From Owenia fusiformis (taxonomy: Eukaryota; Annelida; Polychaeta; Sabellida; Oweniidae), in NCBI GenBank assembly GCA_903813345.2, contig CAIIXF020000006.1, forward strand, positions 8,546,989 through 8,610,988: a stretch of DNA of 64,000 nucleotides, given 5' to 3'. Made by a program: the position numbers and the translations under genes. Numbering within the stretch: position 1 is the stretch's first letter; the number at the start of each line of letters is the position of its first letter. A model generated the notes under the pieces. That model made no database searches, had not been told where the DNA came from, and was given only the letters and a program-made list of their open reading frames with translations. Positions 1 through 12,286 of this stretch are shown here, piece by piece.

Positions 1-149
1 CTGCAATCTATTATGGTGCTTTGTTCAGGTTAATGTCTTACTGGAAAGAAAACAAGACTTAAACTACCAGGTTTTTGACACTGTGTGTTTTTTTTAATCA
101 AAATGCTTGGATGGTTCTTATGATTATCCCATTGCAAGGTTTTGTATTA

Positions 150-400
150 TATTTTTACACTGCAAGGATCTCAAGATCAAATTTTCACACTTAAAGGTTC
201 TAAAGATCAAATTTTCACATTAAAAGGTTCTAAAGATCAAATTTTCACACTAAAAGGTTCTGAAGATCAGATATTTTATACTGCAATGTTCTCAGATCAC
301 ATTTTTACAGTGTATGGTTCTAAGGATCATATATTGATAATATTGCATGGTTCTGAAGATCAGATTTTCACACTGAAAGTTTCTGAATTTCAGAATTAGA
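150..400. repeat. Degenerate ~30-bp tandem repeat
   Basis: Seven to eight diverged copies of a unit containing ggttctgaagatcagatttt follow one another. The unit shares its gttctgaagatca core with the 60-bp satellite on its right, so the two arrays have a common origin. No coding signal was seen. Confidence 0.8.
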
Positions 401-404
401 TCAT

Positions 405-1075
405 CCCACTGTTTTGTTCTGGTGATGAGATTTTTCACACTGCAAAGTTCTGAAGATCAGATTTTCAGACTCTGAGATACAAAAGATTGGATTTTCAAAC
501 TGCAAAGTTCTGAAGATCACATTTTCAGACTCTGAGATACAAAAGATTGGATTTTCAAACTGCAAAGTTCTGAAGATCAGATTTTCAGACTCTGAGATAC
601 AAAAGATTGGATTTTCAAACTGCAAGGTTCTGAAGATCAATTTTTCAGACTCTGAGATACAAAAGATTGGATTTTCAAACTGCAAAGTTCTGAAGATCAC
701 ATTTTCAGACTCTGAGATACAAAAGATTGGATTTTCAAACTGCAAAGTTCTGAAGATCAGATTTTCAGACTCTGAGATACAAAAGATTAGATTTTCAAAC
801 TGCAAGGTTCTGAAGATCAATTTTTCAGACTTTGAGATACAAAAGATTGGATTTTCAAACTGCAAAGTTCTGAAGATCACATTTTCAGACTCTGAGATAC
901 AAAAGATTGGATTTTCAAACTGCAAACTGCAAAGTTCTGAAGATCACATTTTCAGACTCTGAGAAACAAAAGATTGGATTTTCAAACTGCAAAGTTCTGA
1001 AGATCAAATTTTCATACTATGAGATACAAAAGATTGGATTTTCAAACTGCAAGGTTCTGAAGAGCAGACTTTTGT
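405..1075. repeat. 60-bp tandem satellite, about 11 copies
   Basis: A nearly regular 60-bp unit made of gattttcagactctgagata, caaaagattggattttcaaa and ctgcaaagttctgaagatca repeats with few substitutions; the copy near 915 carries a 9-bp duplication (aaactgcaaactgc). Because 60 is a multiple of three, the minus strand stays open for 174 codons (401-925) as a 20-residue peptide repeat. I read this as a by-product of unit length. Confidence 0.9.
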
Positions 1076-2680
1076 AATGGAGGTTCGTAACATCCTAAGT
1101 ACAATGTTCTCAGATCAGCACATAATAGTATAGATCTATGGAATTCTGAAGAGGAATGAAATATGCAAGAGAACATGCTAGAGCACTAAATACTTACATA
1201 ACATGTTTGAAAATAGTTATCAGAGCTTACATTCTAATTTAACAGGAGGGAATGAATTGAATTTCACACTAGAAATGTTAAATCTGCCTGCAGATAAAAC
1301 ATCATGTTACCCACACTTTTCAACTGAAATGGTGGGTGTAAAATAATGACAAAATATTAAAAGCTGGATAAAAAGCTGAGACTGCATACTTAATTCTACA
1401 AATTGCGAAAAACAGTTAGGGATAGGTAAATCATGTTGGTGATAGGATTGGAACGGGAAAAGAGTGATATTTGTAGCAGGGGGTGTATATAGGGAAGATC
1501 ATTACAAAATAATGTTATGTCTAGGGGAAATGGAGTGTCAGTTAATTCTGATTATATTAGATGCTTAATCAGCATTTTAATATTTGCACAAAATACAATG
1601 GATCATCCAGGTGATGCCACAGTTGTAGTAGCCACATTAACTTTATTCCATTATTTCCAAAAGGAGAAGCTTCTCAGCTCAATGCCATGCTCTTCATACC
1701 ATTTACCTTATACCCTCTATCTCTATAGTTTGGATTAATACAACTGGAGCATTTCTTGGTTCATTTTTACTTTTTCAAAAATGTTCTTATAAAAATACAT
1801 GTTTAGATATACTGGTTTCAATTTTCAAGAATCACACAAAATTCCTAGATACGAGTAAGACTCCAGAGTTTGAATAACTACTGTATATGTAAGACAACAA
1901 TACATAAGTTTTCAGTTTGCGATAAAAACAAATATCAAATGATTATTTCTGAGTGCAGTGACTATAAAAACAAATACTCAACACACATGAGGCTTTCCAG
2001 CATATGAGAGAATTTCTCTGCTATCAAATTAATAAGCATTCTCTCCCGGAGAACAATGCAATGTTATCATATTCAGGCTGAGCTCTGGCCTGGAGAGATA
2101 AGTCCATTAGGGCTATTAGTGATAAATCCTGCCTTGCAGATATACATCAACCAGAACAGCAGTATACAGTAATGTATGACAGTGTCACAGTCCAGCATAT
2201 CTATATCCTTTCCAATATAGTAAAACCTATGAAGTACAGTAGAACATCCCCACAAGTAGAATATGATGCACATTAGTGCCAAAGGGAAAGAACCAAAAAT
2301 TATTACAGAACTCAGCAAGAAAAAGAAAACATCTAAGAGTACATCTGCAGTACATCAAAAGTAAAACAAACCCCAAGTATCCCAATACACTATGGGAAAA
2401 TTATTACCTTTTGAAGTCGAGGCCTAATATTAGCCGGCAGGAAAAAACATTCATACAATAGCTGAAAAACATAATTAGAATGAAATATCTCATGAAAAGA
2501 TTTCGAGAAACATTTTGTATCAAAAATGGTCAAATCTGACTTGGCTTGTTTGTTTAATGATATATGAAGGCAGAAGTACATAAAATGTAACTAAAAATGT
2601 AGAATCATTAACTGTAATCATTATAATGAGCTGACCAACCAGGATGTATGTAGGATAAATGACAGGACAGCCTTAGACCA
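1076..2680. other. No gene recognised
   Basis: AT-rich sequence without a recognisable exon or transposon. A hydrophobic open stretch on the minus strand (2073-2318) matches no family I know and lacks a convincing splice context. Confidence 0.5.
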
Positions 2681-2723
2681 TATCATATCATATCATATCA
2701 TATCATATCATATCATATCATAT
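2681..2723. repeat. (TATCA)n microsatellite
   Basis: Eight perfect copies of the 5-bp unit tatca followed by tat. Confidence 0.97.
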
Positions 2724-3679
2724 GAGGCTTCTACCTTCTTACTTCTGACACTCCTGACATATTCCAAGAATTCTGACATATCCATAACCTTTAGTGTAGG
2801 AGCCTGGACCATTTGGGATAGTATATGAAGCACCCTTTTACAGTTTAAGGAAAATCAGATAATGATCAGATTATACTGATGTCCTATGAGAGGAGATAGT
2901 TTATGGTTACCATAACTCTTGAAATAGATATTTAAGTCCTCTATTGTTCAGGATATAATAGTGTACAGAAAATGTTAGAGTGTACATGTACATCGATTTC
3001 TTTCTACAAACTATATAATATACCATTTTCTTCGCTTCTAATCTGATCTGACTCTAATATTTAAAAACTTTGTGTCGCTCTGTTTTTGGCCATCAGAATT
3101 CATAGCATACAATAAAATAGCAATCTAGTCAGGTTTACAGTGCCAAATATTGCAACAAATTGGAGTCTAAATATTTATATATCCCACATAATACATCCTA
3201 TATTTGCAGATTGATTACAAAGTAAAGCTGCCAAAATTCAATGATGATTCAATTGGTAATAAATATGGTAATTTTGTGGGCCACTCAAAACCTCTCTACA
3301 TGGAACACTTTAAATGAACAAAATCCCATTGACTTACATGTTATAGGGCTCAATATAATGGACATCTGAGGAACACTTTTGGGTGATACAGAGGATATTC
3401 AATATGGTATTACTATATACATAGAAGTACATATACAGTATAGTAGCTTACAACATCATCTTGGTTCACCTCCTTCAGGGACAATATGAAATACAAAAGA
3501 GAGGTCAAGATAATAAATATTTAAATGATAACTAATATATACTTCCTAAATCTACAAATGGAAGTGATACATCAAACAAAACAATACACTTTGACAAATG
3601 AATTCAGGTTATTTGAAAGACTGTAGATACCAAATAGTCAAAGAACATCAAAAGTGTACTGTTATCTGAATAATATAAA
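2724..3679. other. No gene recognised
   Basis: Low-complexity AT-rich DNA; no exon, RNA gene or repeat with clear ends was seen. Confidence 0.5.
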
Positions 3680-4515
3680 CAGCGCTTGCATTAGGCTCTG
3701 AAAAATGTGTGTCCCAATGAAGGAAAATTTTTTAAAAAGTGAGTCCCGACCGAAAAAAGTGTGTCCTCCAATATATAAGCTAAATTAGCTAAATTAGCTA
3801 TAATGGGCTATTTTGGAATGTGCATGACTTGATCTTACATGTCTTATGTGTTTTCAAAATGTTGCCATTCGTGCCCTGTGATTTAAACATGTTCTTTATA
3901 TTCAATTCACTTATGTTATGTAACCTCCAGCCTGTTATAGTAAGTACTATTATACTGTGATTATCTTTATACTTGCTGTTTGCACTGAACAACTGCTTGA
4001 AAAAATAGGAACATTTTTTTAGTATGAATTTGTCTGACGCTCAGTAATTTAGTGTATCACTACATTTTCTACATGATCAGAATCCTCTGATTTATATCAT
4101 AAATTAGACCATTTTGACGTTATATAATCACAAATAGACTACTCCACCTGGATAAGTATGCATCATTTGTACAATTGAACTCATTTTGAAGGTTTTATAT
4201 CAGCTTTTCAGTGAGAAAAATATGTCACATGCAAACTGATAACCTATTATCGCCCATTACAATAGTTCGTTTTTCTGCATTCTTTTTCTTTTTTACTCAA
4301 AATAAAGTTGTAAATCTCACATATTTTGATCTTAATATACACCTCAAAGAAGTCAAACATGATCAACTATTGAGATTTTCAAGATTTTCAAAAATGTTCA
4401 AAGTTTTGACTCAATTTTTTTTCCGTCCCAAAAACGGAAATATTTTTTATTTTTCCGTCCTACAATTTTTTTTTGCGTCACTTACATGTAAGGGACGCCG
4501 TTAATGCAAGCCCTG
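3680..4515. mobile_element. Non-autonomous inverted-repeat element, CAGCGCTTGCATTA family, copy 1
   Basis: It begins cagcgcttgcatta and ends with the near inverse ttaatgcaagccctg. The subterminal parts contain diagnostic stretches (gtgtgtccc, ttgcgtc...gggacgccg) that recur in the copy at 11015-11585. The flanks both show tataaa (3674-3679 and 4516-4521), a likely 6-bp target duplication. No transposase is encoded; a 97-residue open frame inside (4211-4504) has no family resemblance. Confidence 0.75.
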
Positions 4516-4577
4516 TATAAATAATCAATTACTTACAATTGTTAAAATACACTTTCAATACTGATTTTACCTTATCC

Positions 4578-5425
4578 ACCCTATGCAGACAAAGCCTGTG
4601 GGAAATATTGGGTGCGGCGCAAATGAGCGGAGGGTGCGGAGCTAACGGTCATTTTTGAATTTAAAATTGGGATATTTCTGAAACTAAGCCGTTTTGGGAC
4701 TTCAAATATACCAAGATATGTGTATTTGACACCAAATATCAATAAAATTGTGAAAATAGTAGTGCAATTCATTTTATAGCGACGCAGTATGCCTTAAACA
4801 TTTCCCAGACCTATATATTTTGAGACTATCCTTTTAATACTGCGTCCACAGCATTCATAAAAAATGGTGTTCAAGATACACTACCCATGCAAATTATTTT
4901 TGCATCTTGGAAGCCAGGCAGTATCTGTGTGATTTTATAAAAATTCGGAAATGTTCTTCAGATATGAGCCCCTCTAAATATTGGGTGCGGAGCTACGTTT
5001 ATGGAGCTGCTCCGCACCCAATATTTAGAGGGGGCTCATATCTGAAAAACATTTCCGAATTTTTATAAAATCACACAGATACTGCCTGGCTTCCAAGATG
5101 CAAAAATAATTTGTATAGATAGTGCACCTTGAACACCATTTTTTATGAATGCTGGGGACTCAGTATTAAAAGGATAATTTCAAAATATATAGGTCTGGGA
5201 AAGGTTTTAGGCACACTGCGTCGCTATAGAATGAATTGCGCTACTATTTTCACAATTGTATTGATATTTGGTGTCAAATACACATATCTTGGTATATTTG
5301 AAGTCCCAAAACGGCTTAGTTTCAGAAATATCCCAAATTTAAATTCAAAAATAACCGTTAGCTCCGCACCCTCCGCTCATTTGCTCCACACCCAATATTT
5401 CCCACAGGCTCTGTCTGCATAGGGT
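4578..5425. mobile_element. 848-bp palindromic (fold-back) element
   Basis: The two halves are near-perfect inverted copies centred at about 5001. The ends read accctatgcagacaaagcct and, inverted, the same with one or two changes. The unit gggtgcggagc occurs near both ends and at the centre. Both arms encode the same meaningless open frame on opposite strands, as expected of a palindrome. This is a long-terminal-inverted-repeat MITE without coding capacity. Confidence 0.88.
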
Positions 5426-8400
5426 GTTATCATCTTGTATTAAATGTTACACAATAAAATAAGCATAGACAATCCTCCACAATAAGATAACATACAAACA
5501 AGTTTTAAAACCTTGATGTCTCATGTCAATCATGTTTAGGAATGAAGATTGATTAATTAGATGTAGCTGTTTTACTGAGGACAATCTTTACAAAGGATGG
5601 AGAGAGACTGCCTTCAGGCAATACCAAATCTAAATTTCAAAAGTATTTAGGTTTAACTATTTGAGACCAATCTATCATAGAGTGACTCAGATTTGAGTAT
5701 TAAGAAAGAAATCAAATTGTGTAGGTGATACAAGAATTTTATGATGTTTGAGGGTTCATAATTTTTGTGTTTCTTTATTTATGTGTTTTTAAATTTGCTA
5801 ACTTATAATTTAGAAGGGAGTATCTATTTTTACTCTTACTCTTTTAAAGCTTTACAATGATAGACTCTAATGATAATTAATACAGGACAATAACAAAATA
5901 ATCCCCCCTCATTCTTACTCTACAGTATACATAACCGAACATTACAGGATGAATCATAAAATTAATAACAAAAACAACACAAGCCACCAATTTATATCAA
6001 TGATCATTCAATACTGAACTCATGTCACAGACTTAGTCATAAACCAAACCATAATAGCTTTAAAATAATATGACACGTGTGATATTTTTTCTTATAAATG
6101 ATATTGTTGCGTTTCTATGGAATACAATACCTGAAAATGCACTCAATATTGGATAAGGCATTAAAGGGAATTCCAACTGAAAAATCAAGCGAAATTGTCG
6201 TTCTGATACCCCTATACAGTCTAACCTGGCATCAATTTTAAATTAGCTTTATTGATTTATAGAACATGAATAAATGGAATGAATGAAAATAAAAGCTGCA
6301 ACTATACAGTTGTAATTTGTTGGTTTGTACCTAAGATTAATGGAATGAATGTTATGGTTTGGTTGGAATGAAACTGGCTATAATCTAATTAAACCCTTGT
6401 CAAATTTTGTAATAAATTCATCTAGTATTATAGGAGATACTAGTGAATATTTGAAGCTATTCCTCCTGAAGCTCTCTGTACAAATCCTGTAGTCTAGACT
6501 CAAATCCCTTTCAGATAGATAATTTGATACATACAACTCAAAGATCTCATCAGTACTGATACCCTGAGGCCAAGAGCCTAGTAAGAATAACTACACTCTA
6601 GAATTCTGATTTGATCAAACTGAGGACCTTTAAGAGTGTAGTTTTCTTTTAATAATGCAAAATGAAACTTTTGAAAAGGGTACATCACTGAGGCATATTG
6701 GGTGTGGTTCAAGTGGCACACAGATGAAAATTTGAAACTCACCTCGTATTGATGTGATGTATTCTCGTTTCTGGTGCTGCCAATAATGCAATACTATTAC
6801 TAATCTATTTTTTTTACAAATATGCCCAATTTCATCATTGTAATGCATAATTAATAACTATACCAATTAACTAATAGATACTGGATCTGAACATATTTTG
6901 AATCATTTACTAAAATGTATGTGTTTTCTAATAAGGTCATGAAACATTAAATACCATTTCCCAGAGTCTGATTTTGTTTTTTGTTTCTTTTATATTGAAA
7001 TTCTCATTAGAGGCCATGGCATTTACTCTTTTTGGTCATTCAGATCATATATGCAACAAAACAATATATTATCTCTATTACAGAGAATAATATCTAGACT
7101 CTGATTACTTGGGTATTAGACAATAGAAACACATGATCCATACGGAAAACCATAATAAAAGATGATACTGTGGCAACATAATTTCCTTAATATGTCTAAT
7201 TAAAATAATCACAAGTAAGAAGTTCAGCATATCATATGGCATTGTTATCTGAACAATGGTAGATATCAAGGGAGAGGGTTGGGTTACCATTCCAGCTTTC
7301 GTAATCAACTGGAGTGGATAATATTACACACCATCATATCTATTCCACCTACAAATGATCAGGACCAGTCCAAAATTTTTTATGCTTTTCCAAATTATCA
7401 ACTGAGTGAACATACAACTGCTTCAATGTTTGGAAACCACTATATTCATGAAATCAGAGATACAGGAGTATAGGAAAATAAATTTTTCATCGAATAGTGG
7501 AACGATCATAGGGACAACTGCATGGTACATGAATCGCATTTGACAATTGCATGATACCAAAGTCACAAATGGTATTATTATTATACAATTATGCAATCAA
7601 TTAATTAGTGACTGTGGTAGGCAATTTACTAAAGTAAGATCATTATAATGTAAATAGACTGCTTTTGTTCATGCTCTGTTTGTAATAGTTATTATAACCT
7701 TTCTGTATGGTGATCTCCCCCGCTGGATGCAACATTCTGCATTTTTCCTTTCTGACAAGAAACATCATATTTGATCAAAATGCACTATATGTTCATCTTA
7801 TTTTTCTGTGTTTTTCTGAGCTCTCAACCAGACACAAATGTCAATATTTCTCCAGCATAGGAGCAAATGGGTGTGACACACTCTAAAAAAATCTGAAAAT
7901 TACAAGCAATCTTGATGAAAATCTCCCAAAATGGTGAAATATTGAGATATCTAACCAAAACAAGTAAAATCAGATTTAGTATCCTGTTGATAATTCATTT
8001 CTCTACATTTAATATACTGTTACAGTGTTGTTTTCAACAAGGAAGCATACTGTTACATTCAGTATACTCCTAGATGGATCAAGATGAAAAGGAAGATACT
8101 GTGGTTCATAATGATGGGTTGATTGTTACAACTGCTTAGGAAGATCAACTACAATATATAATGTAACCCTATTTACTAACTCAATCTCTATATGAGAGGT
8201 AGAGGAAATATGACACACATGCATCTTCAATATCTCTAATATTTCATCAATACATAAGGTATTACAAAAGATTATTCAAAGACATGATACTAAGATAGTA
8301 ATAGGCCTATAGGATAATAGTTAGGACAGTGGGAGATGGTGTAAATTAATTTCTTTTCAAGGCAATGACAGAACAGGTTTGTTAAATTCTATTCAGATTT

Positions 8401-9734
8401 CAATTGAATTACAAATACAGTTTGTCAGAAATAAGATGATTATAACATGGCTATGCTGAATCTTAAATTCTATAAACTATGTGAGTTTCTGAGAAAAATA
8501 ATCAATGTTGAAATATTTTGAACAGGCTTCTGCAGCTTATATATTAATAATATCCATGATTAACTAATATCTATTTGTGCGTGAAATTATTTACAGATGT
8601 GTTACGTAACACATATAACAGTTGGAATATAACTAGAGCGCAACAGACTATCCTTTTTGAAGACTCATACTCTTTTATTTTCGATAAATGTCAAACCTCA
8701 TCAAGATAATCAGTACAAAATAGTGTGACTCTGATTGGTTGAATGCAAACCTGTTTAATGATTTGTTTTAGTCAAAGGGTAGTAACCTATACTTGCTGAT
8801 CTTCAACAAAATATCTCAGGTCAAAGGGTATTTCTTAAATCTAGCCTGGAATCTCAAAATATCTTCATCATATATGAAAAACTCTTGATAGGCAGGGTGC
8901 CAGCCTAAATATCTAGTATTTGCTACTATATGTGCATCGGGTCAATCTTTTGATGTAGGTTAAATTAATTTGATTAATTATAGATGTAATAATATATGTG
9001 ACATGTTGATTAAACATGAAATGATTATGTCATTCAACATATAAATCATATTCCTTCAAGAAGCATTCAATATAAAACACGATTCCATGATTTCTATATT
9101 ATACCATGTGCAATTCCATGTGCATGAAATGCATTCAAATACAAATATTAGTATGGCCATCGATATGACAATATAAAAAATTCTGAACAACATAAAGAAA
9201 TAAAGTGCATGTTTACAAAGATATAAAAGAACAAAAAGATGCATCATTCAATAATCATACTTGATCCATTTTATATCATGAAATTTTGTTATACTCACTA
9301 GGCTTATAGGTATAAAGCACAACTCTCTAAGCTAATGTTGCCAGTGTTGAGCACCAATGATCAGATTTCAAACGTGGAAGAATTACATAGACTTATATTT
9401 TTCATTAGGGGGACCCCGTCGAAATTAATCATGTGGGGTCACATCATTGTGGGGCTACTTTGACCATAGGGTTATTTCAACCATGGCTGATCATTCAAAT
9501 TTCCTGGTTCGGCCATCGTGACGTTGGAGATTTCGTTAAAAACAAACATAGTGGACTGCATGAATTGAAATTCTACACCAATGTCGAAATAAATGTATCT
9601 CCATAAGGAAATAACCCCATGGTCAAAGTTCGACGCAGGGCCTCTACATTCAATTATTTTCAGTTTTCTTACTTCCTTATATCTAGTCTATCAAAAACCA
9701 GACTACTCTATAAACAATGATGAAAATAACTTAC
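5426..9734. other. Probable ABL intron 1 sequence; no exon seen
   Basis: Downstream of the ABL first exon in its transcription direction, so presumably intron. I looked on the minus strand for SH3, SH2 and kinase exons and recognised none. Around 9405-9650 there is a weak inverted repeat (ctttgaccatagggttattt against aaataaccccatggtcaaag), possibly a small decayed MITE. Confidence 0.45.
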
Positions 9735-9858
9735 CATTATGTTCTGTAAATATATTGGTGCTATGAACAGTTGATGCACGTATGTTGTCTCTTGCTCCTC
9801 TTGATCTTGGACGTACAGATTGACTTCTTTGACTTTCTTTGCCTTGTTGTGCTCCCAT
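9735..9858 (-). CDS. ABL1: ABL-family tyrosine kinase, first coding exon (N-myristoylated isoform), partial
   Basis: The minus strand reads ATG at 9858 and 41 codons plus one base, then a GTAAGTT donor. The peptide starts MGAQQGKESQ and ends NIFTEHN. From memory, fly Abl starts MGAQQGK and later has NIFTEHNEAL, and vertebrate ABL1b starts MGQQPGK and has NVFVEHEAL; the phase-1 exon end fits a next codon for Glu or Gly. Gly2 is the expected N-myristoylation site, used in ABL kinases to dock into the kinase C-lobe and inhibit the enzyme. A basic, Ser/Arg-rich linker (residues 8-30) separates it from the conserved end. The SH3, SH2 and kinase exons are not in the window, which agrees with the very long first intron of ABL genes. 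It lies divergently from ZDHHC12, about 2.4 kb away. Confidence 0.8.
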
Positions 9859-10404
9859 TTTTTATTTTATTACTTTCCAATTTCGCTCGTCGAATTCAAA
9901 ATCGAATTACTAAATAATTCCTAGTAAATAATCCATCAAAATTGAAGATATTTAGAGCGTTGGATCCATCTTGATGTTAGTAGAATTGCAGTATCTGATA
10001 CCTCTCCGTTATTGAAGAAATGACTGTCTAAACTGATAGTCAAATTCTCAAAATTTTGTGGCCATATTGAAATCTCAGATGAAATCGAGGCTGAGACCCC
10101 TTCTTATCAAAACAAAATTTTAAACCGGAAGAAGATGTAGTCTAGAAGGTAAAATATTTTGTGCCCGGGATTTTGTGTACAGAGTATATTACTTCAAATT
10201 AGATAATATATGGTCCGGGTGAATATGTTACCTACTGTATAGCGTCCGGTGTGGTATTATTGGCTGCGAATATTTTGAATGTTTGCTCAAACCTTGGGTA
10301 GAGATTTTTGTTTTCGATTTTTGTTTTTTATCTGAGAAAATTTCTCACCTCTCTCAGTTTCTGATTTTTATTTGCATGTATGTATCAAGATTGAGTAGGC
10401 TATC
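9859..10404 (-). other. ABL 5' flank: probable 5'UTR and promoter area
   Basis: Sequence immediately upstream of the ABL start codon. The AT-rich leader aaataaaaaATGGGAGC gives a purine-rich start context. No TATA box can be assigned. It is richer in CpG (tcgctcgtcgaattc, gtccggtgtgg) than the surroundings, which fits a promoter but proves nothing. Confidence 0.35.
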
Positions 10405-10740
10405 AGGACCACTCGCTATGGCTCAGTGGCAGAGAGAGTCAAGGTTTCCAATATCGCTTGTCCCCGGGTTCGATTCCCGGTTCAGACAAGTTTGTTTGTG
10501 CGTTATGTAATTCTGGGTGTTTGAGTGGTTCACGACTCGTATAAAAGGCTGTGGTGTGTACCTGTATGTCTGTGTACCTGTGCACATAAAAGAAAACAGT
10601 GCTCCTCCAAGGAGGGGTTTCTGGCTCTATCTTCGAGTGTAAAATACGGAATATACCAAGAGCAATTGCTCGCCAAATATGGCGGTAACCAAGATATAAT
10701 AATCACACTACCACAGGCAGGTTGTCGCAATTAATCGTAC
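10405..10740 (+). mobile_element. tRNA-derived SINE
   Basis: It has an RNA polymerase III A box (tatggctcagtggcag, about 10416) and a perfect B box (gggttcgattcccgg, about 10466) with an intact T-arm stem ccggg/cccgg, spaced as in a tRNA. The acceptor stem does not pair, so this is not a functional tRNA. About 250 bp of unrelated body follow. The 3' limit is approximate because I see no clean poly(A) tail or target duplication. Confidence 0.65.
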
Positions 10741-11014
10741 ATCGATGTATCAGGAGTTTTTACGAGTAGAAAGCAATTTGCAAGTATAAAAAGCTGAATG
10801 CTGTGATTTTGCGAACAATTTATGTTCCGGGTATTGACATTAATAGCCCCTTATTGCAGAAGGGCCAGAAGCACTCCTTGGGTTTACAAAAAAGGCCGAC
10901 CCCACCGACCACCTTTTGGCCGGTGTTTTCTACAGGTAGCCTCAAATCAGGGTTCGAGGAAAATGTGAAAAAGACCGACCATATATAAAAAGATCGACCA
11001 ATTCGATTTTGAAG

Positions 11015-11585
11015 CAGCGCTTGCATTATTAGGTTAGAAAATTTGTGAGTCCCAAGGACACAATTTTTTTTAAAAAGTGTGTCCTTTGAAAAAAAAGTGT
11101 GTCCCCTATTTCTAGCCTGTTTTTAGGTATAACTTTATTTTAAAAGCATTTTTTTCCAAAACACCTTTCAGTTTTTGATTTCTTGCCGCAAATTTAAAAT
11201 GGAAGTAAACGTTAAGTGGACTGAATAAATGCATGTTCGTTCATTCGACAATGAATACATTTTATTTCATGAATAACCTAATATTTGTTTCTGAATAGGA
11301 AAACTGTGGCGTGTCATGGTTTCAAATCTAAAAATAAACAAAGTCGAAAAAATTCGAGAGAATCATGATTATTTGTAAATAGTCAACATGTTGAGTCTTA
11401 TTTACGATTCAAATAAAGATGAGAGATCATAGTTATTTGTTTTTGTTAGGTATCGTTGTAAACACATTGTAGTATTGACCTAAAAAAAATTTGCGTCCAA
11501 AAAACTGAAATATTTTCAATTTTTGCGTCCTCCAAATTATTTTTGAGTCCTTAACATGTACGGGACGCCGTTAATGCAAGCCCTG
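11015..11585. mobile_element. Non-autonomous inverted-repeat element, CAGCGCTTGCATTA family, copy 2
   Basis: It starts cagcgcttgcattatta and ends ttaatgcaagccctg, with the same subterminal gtgagtccc/gtgtgtcc and gggacgccg stretches as the copy at 3680-4515. It is flanked by a direct repeat of roughly 57 bp (10956-11013 and 11586-11640, containing gaggaaaatgtgaaaaagac), far longer than a normal target duplication. No coding capacity. Confidence 0.75.
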
Positions 11586-11640
11586 GAGGAAAATGTGAAA
11601 AAGACCGACCATATAAAAGATCGACCAATTCGATTTTGAA

Positions 11641-12286
11641 TACATGTCAACCGTAGGCAACATTTTTTATCTATTTTTTCTTTTCAATTAAATTAAAATG
11701 GTTAGAAAGCAAGCAAACACTTCAGTTCCTGACCTCCCAACCCATTGTTTCTCCGTGAATCTATTCTAAATTTTTTACTGAAATTCAACATATTTGATTA
11801 AAATTATGTATTTCTAAAAAAATGATTTGTTATTGTCATACTGAGAACTGAACACAATGTTATGTTACTTACGCTCCCTTGTCAGGATCAAAAGTGACTA
11901 ACCTGATTTAAGCACACCATTGGACAGCTATATTTGTCATATTGAATGTAGTTTTTTTACCAGATTGACATTTAACAACTGAGAAATCAGACATTATATA
12001 TTAATCTTTAAAAAGATGATGGCATGATTTTAAAGACCAACAATATTAAGTGTGTTTTTGTTATTTTCATAACATCACTTAAATATATGACATAACAGAC
12101 CACAACATTTTTCATGTGTGTTTTTCATCGTGATTTAAAATGGTTAAACGCAATAGATTTGCAAGGAATATTTCTTTTATCAAATATGTTCTTTTTATAA
12201 GGTTCACTGCAGTCACATCTTAGTCAACAATGATGCACTAGTACCATGATACGCTAACATGTAAGAACCTGAAGTGAAAGGTGGAG
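11641..12286. other. ZDHHC12 upstream region
   Basis: AT-rich DNA preceding the start codon at 12287. No clear core promoter element was identified. Confidence 0.4.

Noticed and set aside
401-925. 174-codon open frame on the minus strand with 20-residue repeats
   Set aside because: Entirely inside the 60-bp satellite; the open frame follows from the unit length and no signal for expression is visible.
2073-2318. Hydrophobic 81-residue minus-strand frame
   Set aside because: Looks like membrane segments, but no family resemblance and no convincing splice borders; AT-rich DNA yields such frames by chance.
4581-5422. Two opposed open frames encoding the same peptide
   Set aside because: They are the two arms of one palindrome read from each side.
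6743-6776. 34-bp exon-like stretch on the minus strand (AG ... GTGAGT) within the putative ABL intron
   Set aside because: The encoded peptide does not match the ABL sequence after NIFTEHN and nothing else supports it.
10415-10490. Possible functional tRNA gene
   Set aside because: A and B boxes and T arm are good, but the acceptor stem does not pair and a SINE body follows.
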